The position numbers and the translations under genes are program-made. The notes beneath the pieces were generated by a model. The model was not told where the DNA came from. It was given only the letters and a program-made list of their open reading frames with translations, and searched no databases. Positions 1-11,714 of a stretch of DNA of 64,000 nucleotides are shown here, one piece after another. Within the stretch, counting starts at the first letter, position 1, and the number at the start of each line of letters is the position of its first letter. Origin of the DNA: Triticum aestivum (Eukaryota > Streptophyta > Magnoliopsida > Poales > Poaceae); contig NC_057810.1 in assembly GCF_018294505.1 (NCBI RefSeq), positions 205,238,113 through 205,302,112 of the forward strand. The letters run 5' to 3'.

Positions 1-429
1 TGCATACCCTCCTCAAATCCATATTCCTTGCAGAGAGCTTCCCAATTAGAGCAACCGAAATGTAGTGATTGACCACATTGTACAGCTCAACCAGAAACTC
101 ATAACCATGTTTAGTTCTTAAGTGAGCCCTGCTCGTCTTCATATTCTCAAAGTCATCGAAACCAAGCTTCTCCAATACATATGGTCTAGCATGGCACGGG
201 ATGTACTGATCGAATTGAAAAATCCTAGAAATTACACGTTGAACAAAAGAAGCACAAGTGATATATTAATTACGATGAAATGCTTGTCGTTGCATAACGT
301 ACAAAGATCAAAGGTCTCTTCCAGCTTCACGGTGAAAAACCTATCATTTTGTAGGTGAGAAAACATGTCGCACGAACCCCGGTCATCGTAGCAGTACCCG
401 CACTCCGGGATTCCGTCGTCATCGGACAT
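1..429 (-). pseudogene. B3-like Triticeae hypothetical protein, broken 5' part
   Basis: On the minus strand an ATG at 429 opens a reading frame beginning MSDDDGIPECGYCYDD and continuing through a block containing RFFTVKLEETFDLC. It stops at 232. The similarity then resumes in another frame (FDQYIPCHARPYVLEKLGF, then TSRAHLRTKHGYEFLVELYN) as far as about position 45, where a second shift restores a frame reading FGCSNWEALCKEYGFEEGM. Two frameshifts therefore break the gene, and the window edge cuts off the rest. I recognise the pattern as a repeated Triticeae family of B3-domain-like hypothetical proteins, but this is recognition rather than a domain search. Function is unknown, and the copy as read here cannot make a full protein. 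Confidence 0.5.
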
Positions 430-865
430 CTCCTGTGTTCAAAATTCAAAGATTATAACTTGACGGCAAAACCCAATATGTCGTTTAATGCTATTTCCGG
501 CAAATCCAAGGCACTCGATATTTCCTACATTCTAGCACAAATCATGCTCAAATCCACGGAATATTCTGGCATGACCTTTGCTAAAAAGGACATATCGAGC
601 GCCTAAAATTTGCCGAAACGGAAATTAATCAACACTCTGGCAAAACATAGGCCACTCGAAGGTGTTCCCTGCTAACATATGACACTTGGGCAAGAACATG
701 TCCTATTTGAGCAACACTAGATATACATGTTTATATCTACATCATATTTGAGCAACACTAGCTAGTACACAACACTAGATATGCATGTTTACTCACTATA
801 GACGATGGCTATATCGAGGGTGCGGGTGTCGTCGATGATCTACATACTGTGTGCCACATGAGCAA
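430..865. other. Upstream flank of the B3-like remnant; no gene seen
   Basis: This non-coding stretch lies between the B3-like remnant and element A. About 430-680 looks like the ordinary 5' flank of that family. Positions 710-790 hold short local duplications (atatgcatgttta and gagcaacactag repeated). The last five bases, agcaa at 861-865, form the left target-site duplicate of element A. Confidence 0.4.
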
Positions 866-2268
866 TGATAACCCACAAGTATATGTGATCGCAACAGTTT
901 TTGAGGGTAGAGTATTCAACCCAAATTTATAGATTCGACACAAGGGGAGCCAAAGAATATGTGCAAGTTTAGCAGCTGAGTTGTCAATTCAACCACACCA
1001 GGAGATTAATTATCTGCAACAAAGTGATCAGCAACAAAGTAGTATGATAGTTTTGATAGTAATGGTAGCAGCAACAGTAACAATAACAGTGATAGCGTTT
1101 GTAGCAAGTGCAATAGTAACAATAGCAGTAGTAACTTAGCAAGAGCAATATGTAGGAAAATCGTAGGCATTGGATCGGTGATTCGTTGGATGATATTCAT
1201 CATGAGATAGTCATAACCTAGGGCGATACGGCACTAGCTCCAGTTCATATATATAATGGCATGTATTCCGTAAATAGTCATACGTGCTTATGGAAAGAAC
1301 TTGCATGGCATCTTTTGTCATACCCTCCTGTGCCAGCGGGGTCCTATTAAAAACTAAGGGATATTAAGGCCTCCTTTTAATAGAGTACAGTAACAAAGCA
1401 TTAGCACACGATGAATACATGAACTCCTCAAACTACGGTCATCACCGGGAGTGGCCCCGACTATTGTCACTCCGAGGTTGCCAGATCATAACACGTAGTA
1501 GGTGACTATAACTTGCAAGATCGGATCTAGAACATGGATATAATGGTGATAACATAAATGGTTCAGATTTGAAATCATGGCACCCGGGCCCAAAGTGACA
1601 AGCATTAAGCATGTCAAAGTCATAGCAACATCAATCTCAGAACATAATGGATACTAGGGATCATGCCCTAACAAAACTAACTCAATTACATGATGAATCT
1701 CATCCAACTCCTCACCGACCAGCGAGCCTACGAAGGAATTACTCACTCCCGGTTGGGAGCATCATGGAATTGGTGATGGAGAAGGGTAGGTGATGATGAA
1801 GATTGAAGATCCCCCTCTCCGGAGCCCCAAATGGACTCCAGATCTGGCCTCCTAATGAAGAACAGGAGACGGCAGCGGCTCCGTCTCGTGAAACCCGATA
1901 ATTATTTCTCCTTGATTTTTTTCTGGAAAAATAGGATTTTATAGCGTTGGTTTCAGGGTCTGCGGGGCCACCAGGTGGAGACAACCCACCTGGGCACGCC
2001 TGGAGGGGTGGCACGCCCTAGTGGGTTGTGCCCACCCAGGTGCCCTCCTCCGGTGGTTCTTGGATCCAGAAATTCTCTTTTATTGTATAAAAAATCCTCG
2101 CAAAGTTTTGTTCCATTCCGAGAACTTTTATTTCTGCACAGAAACAATACAATGGTAGTTCTGCTGAAAACAACGTCAGTCCGGGTTAGTTTCATGCAAA
2201 TCATGCAAACTAGAGTCCAAAACAAGAGGAAAAGTGTTAGGAAAAGTAGATACAACGGAGACGTATCA
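866..2268 (-). repeat. Element A 3' LTR
   Basis: This 1403-bp LTR matches 8935-10349 along its whole length with scattered differences. Its inner edge touches the purine tract at 2269-2282. In element sense it starts TGATACGTCT and ends GGGTTATCA. A TATA box (TATAAAA on the minus strand, plus positions 1937-1943) lies just downstream of a GC-rich hairpin (about 1970-2050) in the U3 part. Confidence 0.88.
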
Positions 2269-2282
2269 ACTCCCCCAAGCTT
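2269..2282 (-). other. 3' polypurine tract of element A
   Basis: On the minus strand this reads AAGCTTGGGGGAGT directly against the LTR start TGATACG, the expected plus-strand primer position. The same tract occurs twice more inside the element (4288-4301, and 7973-7985 within gag). Confidence 0.8.
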
Positions 2283-4287
2283 AAACCTTTGCTTGTCCTC
2301 AAGCAATTTAGTTGATAAACTGAAAGTGAAAAAGAAAAAACTTTTATTAACTCTTTTGCTCTTGTTTCCAAATATAAGCTTAAACAACACCCAGGTTTTC
2401 AGTAAAGATTATAACTAACCATGTGGACAATAACTCTTAAAAATTATATTAACTCATCAATGACATAATCAACTAGTGAGCAATAATAAGACATCTCAAA
2501 TAGCAATACGTTGTCAAAACAACCATGATACAATATGAAAATAGTGGTGTCTTGCTAGCCCTTTCTGAGACCGCAAACATAAATGCAGAGCACCTCCAAA
2601 GTTCAAGCAGCGACTAAACATTGTAATTGATGGTAGAAAAGATCCAGTCATGATGCACCCAACATTAGCTACACACAATGCATTAGCATGACAGCAGTGC
2701 TCTCGGGTTCTGGCGCTTATTTGAGAAGGTGATGACACAACATAAAAGTAAATAGATAGTCCCTTCACAGAGGGAAGCAGTGATTTGCAGAGGTGCCAGA
2801 GCTCAAGTTTTCAAAACAGAGGTAAATGAAATTTTGAGACATGCACCCTTCTTGTTTACTTCGCGACCATCAGTTATCAATATTTTCCATGCTAAACAAA
2901 TTAGTAGCGGTTCCCAAGCGATAAAGTAAAGGTTATTGCTCCGTAGGAGTTTTTGTTTGATTATTGATAAGTTCCATTTGCAATTTGGGACTGGGAATCC
3001 CTATTACCGCCCCTTTTCTCATGCAATGGTGAGTGAATAAACACCCAACTTGAGAATAACCCACTTAGCATGGAAGATATCAACTACCTCCTGTCGCTCT
3101 ATGAACAATCCAAACACACAAAAAGGATATTTATTTGAAGTTTTTAGAGGTGGCACATGCAAATTTACTTAGGACGGCAGGGTAATACCACATATAGGTA
3201 GGTATTGGTGGACTCATCTAGAACGACTTGGGTTTCAGGTTTTTGATGTACAAGCAGAATTCCCACTTAGTACAGGCGAAGGCTAGCAAACAGGTTGAGA
3301 AGCGGCCAGCTAGAGAGCAACAACGGTCATGAACATGCATTATGCATAAGTAACATTGGATACTAGCATGAGTAGGATATGAACACCATGAACATAAATA
3401 TCATAGAGGCTATCTTGGTTTTGATTCAACTACATGCATGAACATGTGCCAAGTCAAGCCACTCGAACATTCAGAGGAGGATACCATATCATCGTACTAC
3501 ATCACAATCATTTTAACGCAATGTTGACATCCAAGGTAAATCATTGTCCACTCCTAGCTACTTATGCATGGAATAAGAAACTATAATCTCTAATTTTCAT
3601 TGCAAACATGTTTGATCATAATAGGTTGAATCATGGATACTAGGTTAAACATATCTACAAAAATAGAACAAGTCAAGTTCATACCAGTTTCTCTCTTCCA
3701 CGGCCAGTTCATCGAATATCGTCATTATTGCCTCTCACTTGCACAACCGAACGATTTGAAAATAATAATGGTGCAAGAGTGCTGTGGACTAAGCTGGAAT
3801 CTAAGAACATTTTATTCAGAAGGATAAGACAAGGTAATATGGACTCTTTGTCAGATCAACAATAATGCATATGAGTGCCACTCAACGTTTTCATCGTGGT
3901 CTTCTCCTCGGTATGACTCAACAAAAAGAAAAGAAATTCAGAGAAACACACTGAAATATTTTTGGAGTTTTTGGTTTTTCATAGACAAGCAAATAAAAAG
4001 GGAAAATCAAGAACTAGAAAAACTATTTACACGGGAAAGCTCCCAACAAGCAAAAGAAGAACAAGGAAATCTTTTTGGGTTTTCTTTTTAGTGCTACAAC
4101 AATTTAAACTAGGAAGAAAAATAAAAAAGAAGTAAGAAATATGTTTTTGGATTTTCTCAAAGTTTTTCAAACACACAAGAAGAAAGCAACAAAATAAATT
4201 TAACATGGATAATACAATGAAAAAGTGTGAACACCGACAACTGGAATGAAATGTGTGGACATGAAAGTAATGTTGGTGGGAATACAT
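2283..4287 (-). other. Element A 3' non-coding internal region
   Basis: About 2 kb between the Athila ORF1-like gene and the 3' polypurine tract. No credible ORF was seen. The sequence is clearly homologous to 36617-38548 in element B and 50982-52948 in element C, so it is a conserved non-coding part of the family rather than an insertion. Confidence 0.7.
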
Positions 4288-4317
4288 ACTCCCCCAAGCT
4301 TAGGCTTTTGGCCTAAC
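4288..4317 (-). other. Internal polypurine tract with upstream stem-loop (element A)
   Basis: On the minus strand, a stem formed by a TTAGGC/GCCTAA pair with a loop of about five bases is followed by AAGCTTGGGGGAGT (4288-4301). It sits just past the stop codon of the Athila ORF1-like gene. Elements B and C have the same arrangement. Confidence 0.6.
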
Positions 4318-4328
4318 TTGGCGATCAG

Positions 4329-5345
4329 TCAGCAGCCTACGTAATGGTTGGAGTGGTAGCTCACAGAGGCTCTCGGTGCAGATGTCTCATCCCGCCGTGC
4401 AGCCACAACCGCTGCATTATGAGCTCGGACCTCGCTCTCAAGAACATAATATCTTCCCCTATTGTGAACATTAAAGAGAGCAGGTGCAGACAAATATGTG
4501 TCCACCACGGAGTCCTTGTTAAACATCAATTTATAAGTGAAATTATGGGGATCACCTCTAAGGATCTTAGGACGTTTCATAGCATTTAAGTCTAGGTGTT
4601 GCGTGGGTAAAATAGGGTCATAGGGCAAAGGTGAAACACCCAACTCCTTTGCTAATCGTGTGGCATAAATTCCACCATAAAAATATCCACTGCCAGCGTT
4701 GTGTTGCAACCTACGTGCAACAATCACTCCAAGATTATAACTTCTATCACCATTGAGAGCGGTGCGTATGAGGCTCAAGTCTGGAGCACAAAGTGTACTA
4801 CAATCTTGTTTGCCTACAATACATTTTCCATTAAATAATGCAAAGTACTGGATTGCGGGAAAATGAATGCTCTTTATTCTATGTTGTGTCACTCCCCTAG
4901 TCTCACCATAGCAAAGACTAGTCAAGAATATCTCAAACTCAGACCTTGGCGGTTCATCGAGCGAACCCCTGAATGGAATTTTGCAGTGGTGAGCGAATCT
5001 CTCTAAGGATATGGTAAATGGATTTTCATACAGTTTAAATGACACCCTAGACTCACGAGGATGGAATTTAAATCCTTTGACAAATGATTCAGTGAGAGTG
5101 AGGTGTTGGTCGCACTTATCTGAAATGTAGGGCCAAAGATCGGCATTGTGAACATATTGCTCAAATTCCTCCTTAATGCCCACGCTCACCATATAATCCT
5201 TGCATGGCCATAACCATGTTTTGGTGGCGACACTTCAAATGGAACTTTCACTCGGTTCAACATAAGACCTACGAGCGGAACTGCTACTAGAAGATGCCTC
5301 CGGGGATCTCCTCCTTGAAGAACTCCTTCCAAAAAGGTTCATCAT
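4329..5345 (-). pseudogene. Athila ORF1-like protein, element A
   Basis: An ATG at 5345 opens a serine/arginine-rich leader (MMNLFGRSSSRRRSPEASSS). It meets one in-frame TGA (5235-5237) and then runs open from 5192 to the stop at 4329. The long block includes KEEFEQYVHNADLWPYISD, LERFAHHCKIPFRGSLDEPP, SYNLGVIVARRLQHN and GGIYATRLAKELGV. These are hallmarks of the plant Athila retrotransposon ORF-1 group, whose function is not established. It replaces pol in this non-autonomous design, lying between the protease gene and the 3' non-coding region. Apart from the single stop it is the best-preserved copy of this gene in the window. The longest open part is 287 codons. Confidence 0.72.
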
Positions 5346-5361
5346 ATTTGCGTACAATTTT

Positions 5362-5580
5362 CTGAAAATTTTGGGTCACAAATTTTTATCAATAGAACTT
5401 TACAAAAATGAAAGCAAATACTCATAGGGATGTATAGAGGCCATAGCAAGCATTCAAACTAGTTAGAACTCTAAGAATTCAACATGCAAGCTCATCTACA
5501 ACAGCACCAAGAGTAGCTAATTATTCAAAATATAAACGACTAAAGCAAAAACTAATTGGACACATGGAGGAGGCACATAC
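5362..5580 (-). other. Candidate leader intron of the element A 3' ORF
   Basis: On the minus strand a donor-like TTG|GTATGTGC at 5580 and an acceptor-like ATTTTCAG ending at 5362 bracket 219 bp just upstream of the Athila ORF1-like ATG (5345). Element B has the same pair, and C keeps the donor. This is a splice-site pattern only, with no transcript evidence. Confidence 0.35.
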
Positions 5581-5719
5581 CAAGTAACAATTCCCCGAAA
5601 CAGTTTAGAAAACGGAGCTTCGAGCAAACAGATCGAAATCCGCGGTTTCGGGAGCAAGAACATGAGAGAGAGCAATGGTGATTTTTTCTGGATGAATGTG
5701 GTGATGTGGGAAGAAGAAG

Positions 5720-5960
5720 TAAGTGAGGGGACCATGTGGGGACCACAACCCACCAGGGCGCGCCTGGGAGTCCTGGCACGCCCAGGTGGGTTGTGCCCAC
5801 TTAGTGCACCTCCCTCTGATATTATTTGCACCAGAAATTCTTAAATATTCAGAAAAAAATCTTATTAAATTTTTAGAGCATTCTGAGAACTTTTATTTTT
5901 GGGTCATTTTTTATTGCACGAAAAACTCAAAAAACAAACAAAGCATGACATTTTATTTTA
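5720..5960 (-). promoter_or_regulatory. Internal LTR-like U3 module, element A
   Basis: In element sense, AATAAAAGTTCTCAGAATG (5897-5879) is followed by an AT-rich spacer, then a GC-rich inverted repeat around 5745-5800 whose arms read GGTGGGTTGTG and CACAACCCACC, then CCAGAAAAAATCA. The same motifs occur in the same order in this element's own LTRs (10213-10195, hairpin about 10050-10130). It looks like a partial LTR duplication placed upstream of the 3' ORF. The AATAAA could act as a poly(A) signal. No TATA box is obvious, unlike in the LTR. Confidence 0.55.
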
Positions 5961-6096
5961 TTTAACTAAGAAAAACAGAAAACAAAGGGTAGGGATAGAA
6001 GGTAGTGCTCACTAAATTCATCAATTAATAAGGTTGATCAAGTCTTATTAATAAACACTTTCAATTAATATGAAACTGAAGAACTTTTGTAAATCA

Positions 6097-8856
6097 CTAA
6101 GTTACCTCAACTGGGATATGAATGTCCCCAACAATAAGCATTTCATATTTCTTTTTAACAGTAGGTAGATGTAGTTGAAAACTTCCAATAGTGATTGTCA
6201 GAGATTTTTCAACAACATGTATACCATTCACTTGGAATTGTTTCTTTGGAAAGTGCACCGTATGCTCATTACCATTGATATGAAAAGTGACCTTGCTTTT
6301 ATTGCAATCAATAACAGCTCCTGCAGTATTCAAGAAGGGTCTACCAAGGATAATCGACATGTTGTCGTCCTCATGCATCTCAAGTATAACAAAGTCAGTC
6401 AAAATAGTAACATTAGCAACAACAACGGGCACATCCTCACAAATACCGATAGGTATGGCAGTTAATTTGTCAGCCATTTGCAAAGATATTTCAGTAGGTG
6501 TGAGTTTATTAAAATCAAGTCTTTTATATAAAGAGAAAGGCATAACACTAACACTAGCTCCCAAATCACATAAAGTAGTTTTCACATAGTTTCTTTTAAT
6601 GGAGCAAGGTATAGTTGGTATTCCTGGATCTCCAAGTTTTTTAGGCACTCCATCCTTAAAAGTATAGTTAGAAAGCATAGTGGATATTTCAGCTTCCAGT
6701 ATTTTTCCCTTATTGGTGATGATGTCTTTCATGTACTTTGCGTAAGGAGGCATTTTTAGGATACTAGTCAAGCGAGTACGCAAAAAGACTGGCCTTAGCA
6801 TTTCAGCAAAGCATTCAAATTCTTCATCATCTTTCTTTTTAGTTGACTTAGGTGGAAAGGGCATATGTTGTTTCCTTACCGTGTTTTCTAGCAACAAAGT
6901 CTCTTTTGTCATATCTTTTATTCTTTGGTTGTGGGTTATCAAGATCAACAGCTAGTTCTATCTCAACATCATTATCTGTTTCTTTATTATTTGTTTGAGT
7001 GTCTTTATGAACCTCATCATTATCTTTTTCATTATCAAAAGGTGAGTGTTCACTACCAGATTGAGTTTCAGCATCAGAGATAGAAACTTTATTATCATTA
7101 TCAAGTGATTTTTCTACTTCAGGTTCACTAGTACCAGGCAAAGTCCTATCATTTTTCTTCTTCTTTTTCTTTTTAGAAGGACTAGGTACATCACTGTTAA
7201 TTCTTTAGAGTCTTGTTCAATTCTCTTTGGGTGTCCCTCAGGATAAAGTGGTTCCTGAGTCATTTTACCTCCTCTAGTTGCTACTCTAACAGCAAAGTCA
7301 CTTATATTATTGTTCATTTCATCAAGCAACTCTCTTTGAGATTTAGCAACTTGTTCTAATTGAGTTTGAACCATAGAGGCATGCTTTCCTATATCTCTAA
7401 CATCATTTGAGATTCTAAATAACAAGTCACTTAAGAGAGCAATCATATGAGAGTTGTATTTCAATTGTTTCATAACATTTGCATTGAAGTGATCTTGCTT
7501 TCTAATGTAATTATCAAACTCATAAAGGCATTGACTAGGATGTTTATTATGAGGATTATCACTATCATTGAATTTCATTAAAGAATTTACCTCTACCACC
7601 TTAGGTGGTGGTGGTGTATCAAGCCCATGTATTTCTTCAATAGGAGGTAAATTTTTTACATCCTCTACTTTAATACATTTTTCCTTCATAGATTTCTTTG
7701 CCTCTTGCATATCCTCGGGACTGAGATATAAAATACCCCTCTTCTTTGGAGTGGGTTTAAAAGGTTTTCCAGGAGGAGTCCAATCATCATAATTTTTCAA
7801 TATGTTATTCAATAATTCTTCAGCTTGCTTAATAGTTCGTTCCCTAAAAACACAACCGGCACAACTATCTAGGAAACACCTAGAAGCATCGGTTAGTCCA
7901 TTATAGAAGATATCAAGTGTTTAATTTTTCTTAAGAGGATGAGCAGGCAAAGCATTAAGCAATTGAAGAAGCCTCCCCCAAGCTTGTGGGAGACTCTATT
8001 CTTCAATTTGCACAAAGTTAAATATTTCCTACAAGGCAGCTTGTTTCTTATGAGAAGGGAAATATTTTTAAGAGAAGTAATAAATCATAGCCTAGGGACT
8101 ACGCACACAACCAGGAGCAAGAGTATTGTACCAAGCTTTAGCAACACCCTTTAATGAGAACGGAAATAACTTGAGAATATAGTAATAGCGAATCTTCTCA
8201 TCATGAGCAAAAATGGTGGCTATGTCATTAAACTTAGTAAGATGTGCCACAACAGTTTAAGTTTCATAACCATGAAAAGGATCAGATTCAACCAAAGTAA
8301 TTAACTCTAGGTCGACAGAGAATTCATAATCCTTATCATCAATAAAGATAGGTGAAGTAGCAAACTTACGATCACATTTTATTCTAGCATTCAAACATCT
8401 TTCTTTATACTTGCATAATAATTTTTCTAGATCATCTCTATCCTTACAAGCAAGAATATCTCTAGTTGCCTCCTCGCTCAGAGCATAACCTTCCGGTACC
8501 TTTGGTAATTCATATCTAAGAGGGCTAGTTCTAGTAGGTGTTTCAAGATTTTCAGTTTCAAGCTCATCATCAGTTTCAACAATATCATGATGTCTTACTC
8601 TAGCAATTTGTTCATCAAAAAATTCACCTAGTGGCACATCATCATCAAGCAAGGTACTAGCATCATCATGAGTAGCATTCATAGCATAAGTAGCATCATC
8701 AATAACTTGCGACATATTATAATTAATAGCATGTGGTGGTGTTGCAAGTTTACTTGTAAATGAAGGTGAATCTAGAGCGGAGCCGGATGGCAATTCCTTA
8801 CCTCCCCTCGTCTTAGAGGGGAAAATCTTAGTCTTAGCATCCTTCAGATTCTTCAT
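6097..8856 (-). pseudogene. gag-protease polyprotein, element A
   Basis: The ATG at 8856 starts MKNLKDAKTKIFPSKTRGGK, a gag N-terminus shared with elements B and C. The frame is interrupted by several stops between about 8256 and 7820, including one in the conserved ESDPFHGYE-TVVAHLTKFND block. It is open from 7812 to 7114, then frameshifts before resuming at about 7141 and 6948. The C-terminal part is a retropepsin-like protease with TLCDLGASVSVMPFSLYKRL, where DLGA stands in for the usual DSGA or DTGA, followed by the ILGRPFLNTAGAVID block. The frame ends at 6097 with no reverse transcriptase behind it. This copy cannot make an intact polyprotein. Confidence 0.82.
7973..7985 (-). other. Purine tract inside gag, element A
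   Basis: The minus strand reads AAGCTTGGGGGAG, identical to the element's 3' polypurine tract. It lies in the gag codons for the Q-A-W-G-R segment and is also present in elements B (33166-33178) and C (47169-47181). Confidence 0.55.
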
Positions 8857-8905
8857 AGTGATAATGTGATAATAATCCCAAGTAACTCAACAAATATAGC
8901 TATGC

Positions 8906-8923
8906 TCCCCAGCGACTGCGCCA
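8906..8923 (-). other. Decayed tRNA-Asp primer binding site, element A
   Basis: The minus strand reads TGGCGCAGTCGCTGGGGA eleven bases inside the 5' LTR. The intact version in element B, TGGCGCCGTTGCCGGGGA, is complementary to the 3' end of plant tRNA-Asp. This copy has three mismatches to it. Confidence 0.7.
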
Positions 8924-8934
8924 GAAAAAGGTCT

Positions 8935-10349
8935 TGATAACCCAGAAGTATATGGGATCGCAACAGTTTTCGAGGGTAGATTATTCAACCCAAATTTATA
9001 GATTCGACACAAGGGGAGGAGCCAAAGAATATTTGCAAGTATTAGCAAATGAGTTGTCAATTCAACCACACATGAAGATTAATTATCTGTAGCAAAGTGA
9101 TCAGTAGCAAAGTAGTATGATAGTTTTGATAGTGGTGGTAGCAGCAACAATAACGGTAACAGTGATAGCAGTGATTTTGTAGCAAGTGCAATAGTAACAA
9201 TAGCATTAGTAATTTAGCAAGAACAATATGTAGGAAAATTATAGGAATTGGATCGGTGATTCCTTGGATGATATTCATCATGAGACAGTCATAACCTAGG
9301 GCGATACGACACTAGCTCCAGTTCATAAATATAATGTAGGCATGTATTCCGTAAATAGTCATACGTGCTTATGGAAAGAACTTGCATGACATTTTTTGTC
9401 CTACCCTCCCGTGGCAGCGGGGTCCTATTGGAAACTAAGAGATATTAATGCCTACTTTTAATAGAGTACATGAACAAAGCATTAGCACATGGTGAATACA
9501 TGAACTCCTCAAACTACGGTCATCATCGGGAGTGGTCCCGACTATTATCACTCCGGGGTTGCCGCATCATAACACGTAGTAGGTGACTATAACTTGCAAG
9601 ATCGGATCTAGAACATGGATATAATGGTGATAACATAAACGGTTCAGATCTGAAATCATGGCACTCGGGTCCAAAGTGACAATCATTAAGCATAGCAAAG
9701 TCATAGCAACATCAATCTCAGAACATAATGGATACTAGGGATCATGCCTTAACAAAACTAACTCGATTACATGATGAATCTCATCCAACTCCTCACCGAC
9801 CAGCGAGCCTACGAAGGAATTACTCACTCCGGGTGGGGAGCATCATGGAATTGGTGATGGAGAAGGGTTGGTGATGACGGAGATCGAAGATCCCCCTTCT
9901 CGAAGCCCCAAACGGACTCCAGATCTGGCCTCACGGTGAAGAACAGGAGACGGTGGCGGCTCCGTCTCATGAAACGTGATAATTCGTTCTCCTTGATTTT
10001 TTCTGGAAAAATAGGATTTTATAGTGTTGGTTTCAGGGTCTGCGGGGCCACCAGGTGGGTACAACCCACCTGGGCGCGCCTGGAGGGGGTGGCGCGTCCT
10101 GGTGGGTTGTGCCCACCCAGGTGCCCCCTTCCGGTGGTTCTTGGCTCCAGAAATTCTCTTTTATTGTATAAAAAATCCTCGTAAAGTTTCGTTCCATTCC
10201 GAGAACTTTTATTTCTGCACAGAAACAACACGATGGTAGTTCTGCTGAAAACAGTGTCAGATCGGGTTAGTTTCATTCAAATCATGCAAATTAGAGTCCA
10301 AAACAAGAGGAAAAACGTTAGGAAAAGTAGATACAACAGAGACGTATCA
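8935..10349 (-). repeat. Element A 5' LTR
   Basis: A 1415-bp LTR paired with 866-2268. A TATA box (TATAAAA on the minus strand, plus positions 10017-10023) follows the GC-rich hairpin at about 10050-10130. The motif AATAAAAGTTCTCGGAATG lies upstream at 10213-10195. It is immediately followed by the TSD agcat at 10350-10354. Confidence 0.88.
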
Positions 10350-10401
10350 AGCATTCAAACTTGATGCTCATTGCATTTCAATGGTTGAAAATATTAACAA
10401 A

Positions 10402-10461
10402 AACATTTCAATATATCTTATATATAATCCTAACATTTCAATATATCTTATATATAATCCT
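10402..10461. repeat. 30-bp perfect tandem duplication
   Basis: Two adjacent identical 30-bp units, 10402-10431 and 10432-10461, each starting aacatttcaatatatc. This is a recent local duplication in unannotated AT-rich flank. Confidence 0.9.
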
Positions 10462-10559
10462 CGCAAGGTTTCTTGTATTTGATTCTAGGGTTGTTCAAGG
10501 GAGACCAAATTCATTCTACACCTCCCACGGATTGATAAATCTTAGGCCATCCACTTGAG

Positions 10560-10880
10560 AAAAAATTGCTACTATCCTACAAAACTCTATGCTTGGAGGC
10601 CCAACATGAGTGTACAATAATAAGTTGTGTAGTACACATCATGGTCTTCGAAGGTGACCGTTGTTGGTAGTGACGCGATGCCATGTATCAGCTTAGGATA
10701 TGTGTTTTGTGTTGTAGCTTGCTTTGCGGTGGTGCTCGTCTTTGATCTTAGCCAGGTATGATGTGTGCTACGCTCGTTGTTCGCTGTTCGCAGCGAGTGC
10801 TCGTGTTCTTGTAAATGATATTCTGTCTTTTATAAAGCTATGGTACGTCTAGGCGTACTCTCAAAAAAAGTCAAAGGTAG
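10560..10880 (+). other. Possible 5'-truncated LINE 3' end
   Basis: There is no ORF here. The stretch from about 10680 to 10869, ending ctaggcgtactctcaaaaaa, resembles the 3' tail of grass L1 LINEs with a short A tail. I could not find a TSD, so this is tentative. Confidence 0.3.
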
Positions 10881-11259
10881 CTAGGTGAGACATGGCCCGA
10901 CCAGGATGGTGTGCCACGGTCGTTGCGTTGAGCTGTCGACCCAACTCACAGCCAAACCACCCAAGCGCGGAATCTGGGCCGGCCCACTTAGAGTGTGAAC
11001 CACAAGTGAGCGCCAGCCAATTTTGTGAACCATCCCAACCATCCCAGAACCGGGTTATTCTGTTTTATTTCCTTCTACTGGTTTCAGGGTTTTTCCGAGT
11101 GATTTCTGTTTTCTTTGTTTTCTTTTATCATTTTTCTTTTTAACGTACATTTTTCTTTTTAAGCTTATTCGAATTTTTCAAATATTTATTCGGAATTTCA
11201 AAAAAAGATCTTGTTTTTGGACATTATCCACATTTTTCAAACAATGTTCATACTATCTA

Positions 11260-11714
11260 TGGACAGTATGTTGAGATGTTCAACAGTTAGGTGTGGCGGA
11301 GATGCGTATGTTGAGATGGATGTGTGGCCACACGAGGAAGGATCGAGTCCGGAATGATGATATACGAGATAGAGTTGGGGTAGCACCAATTGAGGAGAAG
11401 CTTGTCCAACATCGTCTGAGATGGTTTGGGCATATTCAGCGCAGGCCTCCAGAAGCTCCAGTGCATAGCGGACGGCTAAAGCGTGCGGAGAATGTCAAGA
11501 GAGGGCGGGGTAGACCGAATTTGACATGGGAGGAGTCCGTTAAGAGAGACCTGAAGGATTGGAGTATCACCAAAGAGCTAGCTATGGACAGGGGTGCGTG
11601 GAAGCTTGCTATCCATGTGCCAGAGCCATGAATTGGTTGCGAGATCTTATGGGTTTCACCTCTAGCCTACCCCAACTTGTTTGGGACTAAAGGCTTTGTT
11701 GTTGTTGTTGTTGT
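11260..11714 (+). mobile_element. 5'-truncated RTE-type LINE
   Basis: The insertion is flanked by a direct repeat, tgttcatactatct, at 11245-11258 and 11715-11728, which breaks the AT-rich repeat cleanly. Its end, CTTGTTTGGGACTAAAGGC followed by (TTG)n, is the typical 3' terminus of plant RTE LINEs. Only the last part of the coding region is retained. Confidence 0.75.
11293..11631 (+). pseudogene. RTE LINE polyprotein, C-terminal fragment
   Basis: An open frame of about 112 codons contains MLRWMCGHTRKDRVRNDDIR, VQHRLRWFGHIQRRP and GRPNLTWEESVKRDLKDW. This is the conserved tail of plant RTE reverse-transcriptase ORFs, downstream of the catalytic domain. There is no start codon of its own, because the 5' part was lost at insertion. 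It ends just before the (TTG)n tail. Confidence 0.75.

Larger units (their letters stand above)
866..10349 (-). mobile_element. Element A: complete Athila-like Gypsy retrotransposon, non-autonomous (Sabrina/WHAM-like)
   Basis: Two direct repeats of about 1.4 kb (866-2268 and 8935-10349) begin TGATAACCC and end GACGTATCA as written on the plus strand. They flank a 6.7-kb internal region. The primer site next to the right LTR and the purine tract next to the left LTR show that the element runs on the minus strand. Flanking pentamers are agcaa (861-865) and agcat (10350-10354), a 4/5 match expected of an old TSD. Coding content in order is gag, aspartic protease and an Athila ORF1-like gene. No reverse transcriptase, RNase H or integrase motif is present, so it must depend on another element for movement. 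Several stops and frameshifts show it is old. The family name is uncertain. Confidence 0.88.

Noticed and set aside
1953..2418. Overlapping 145- and 147-codon ORFs on both strands in the element A LTR
   Set aside because: They lie in the LTR GC-rich hairpin and junction and have no recognisable protein pattern.
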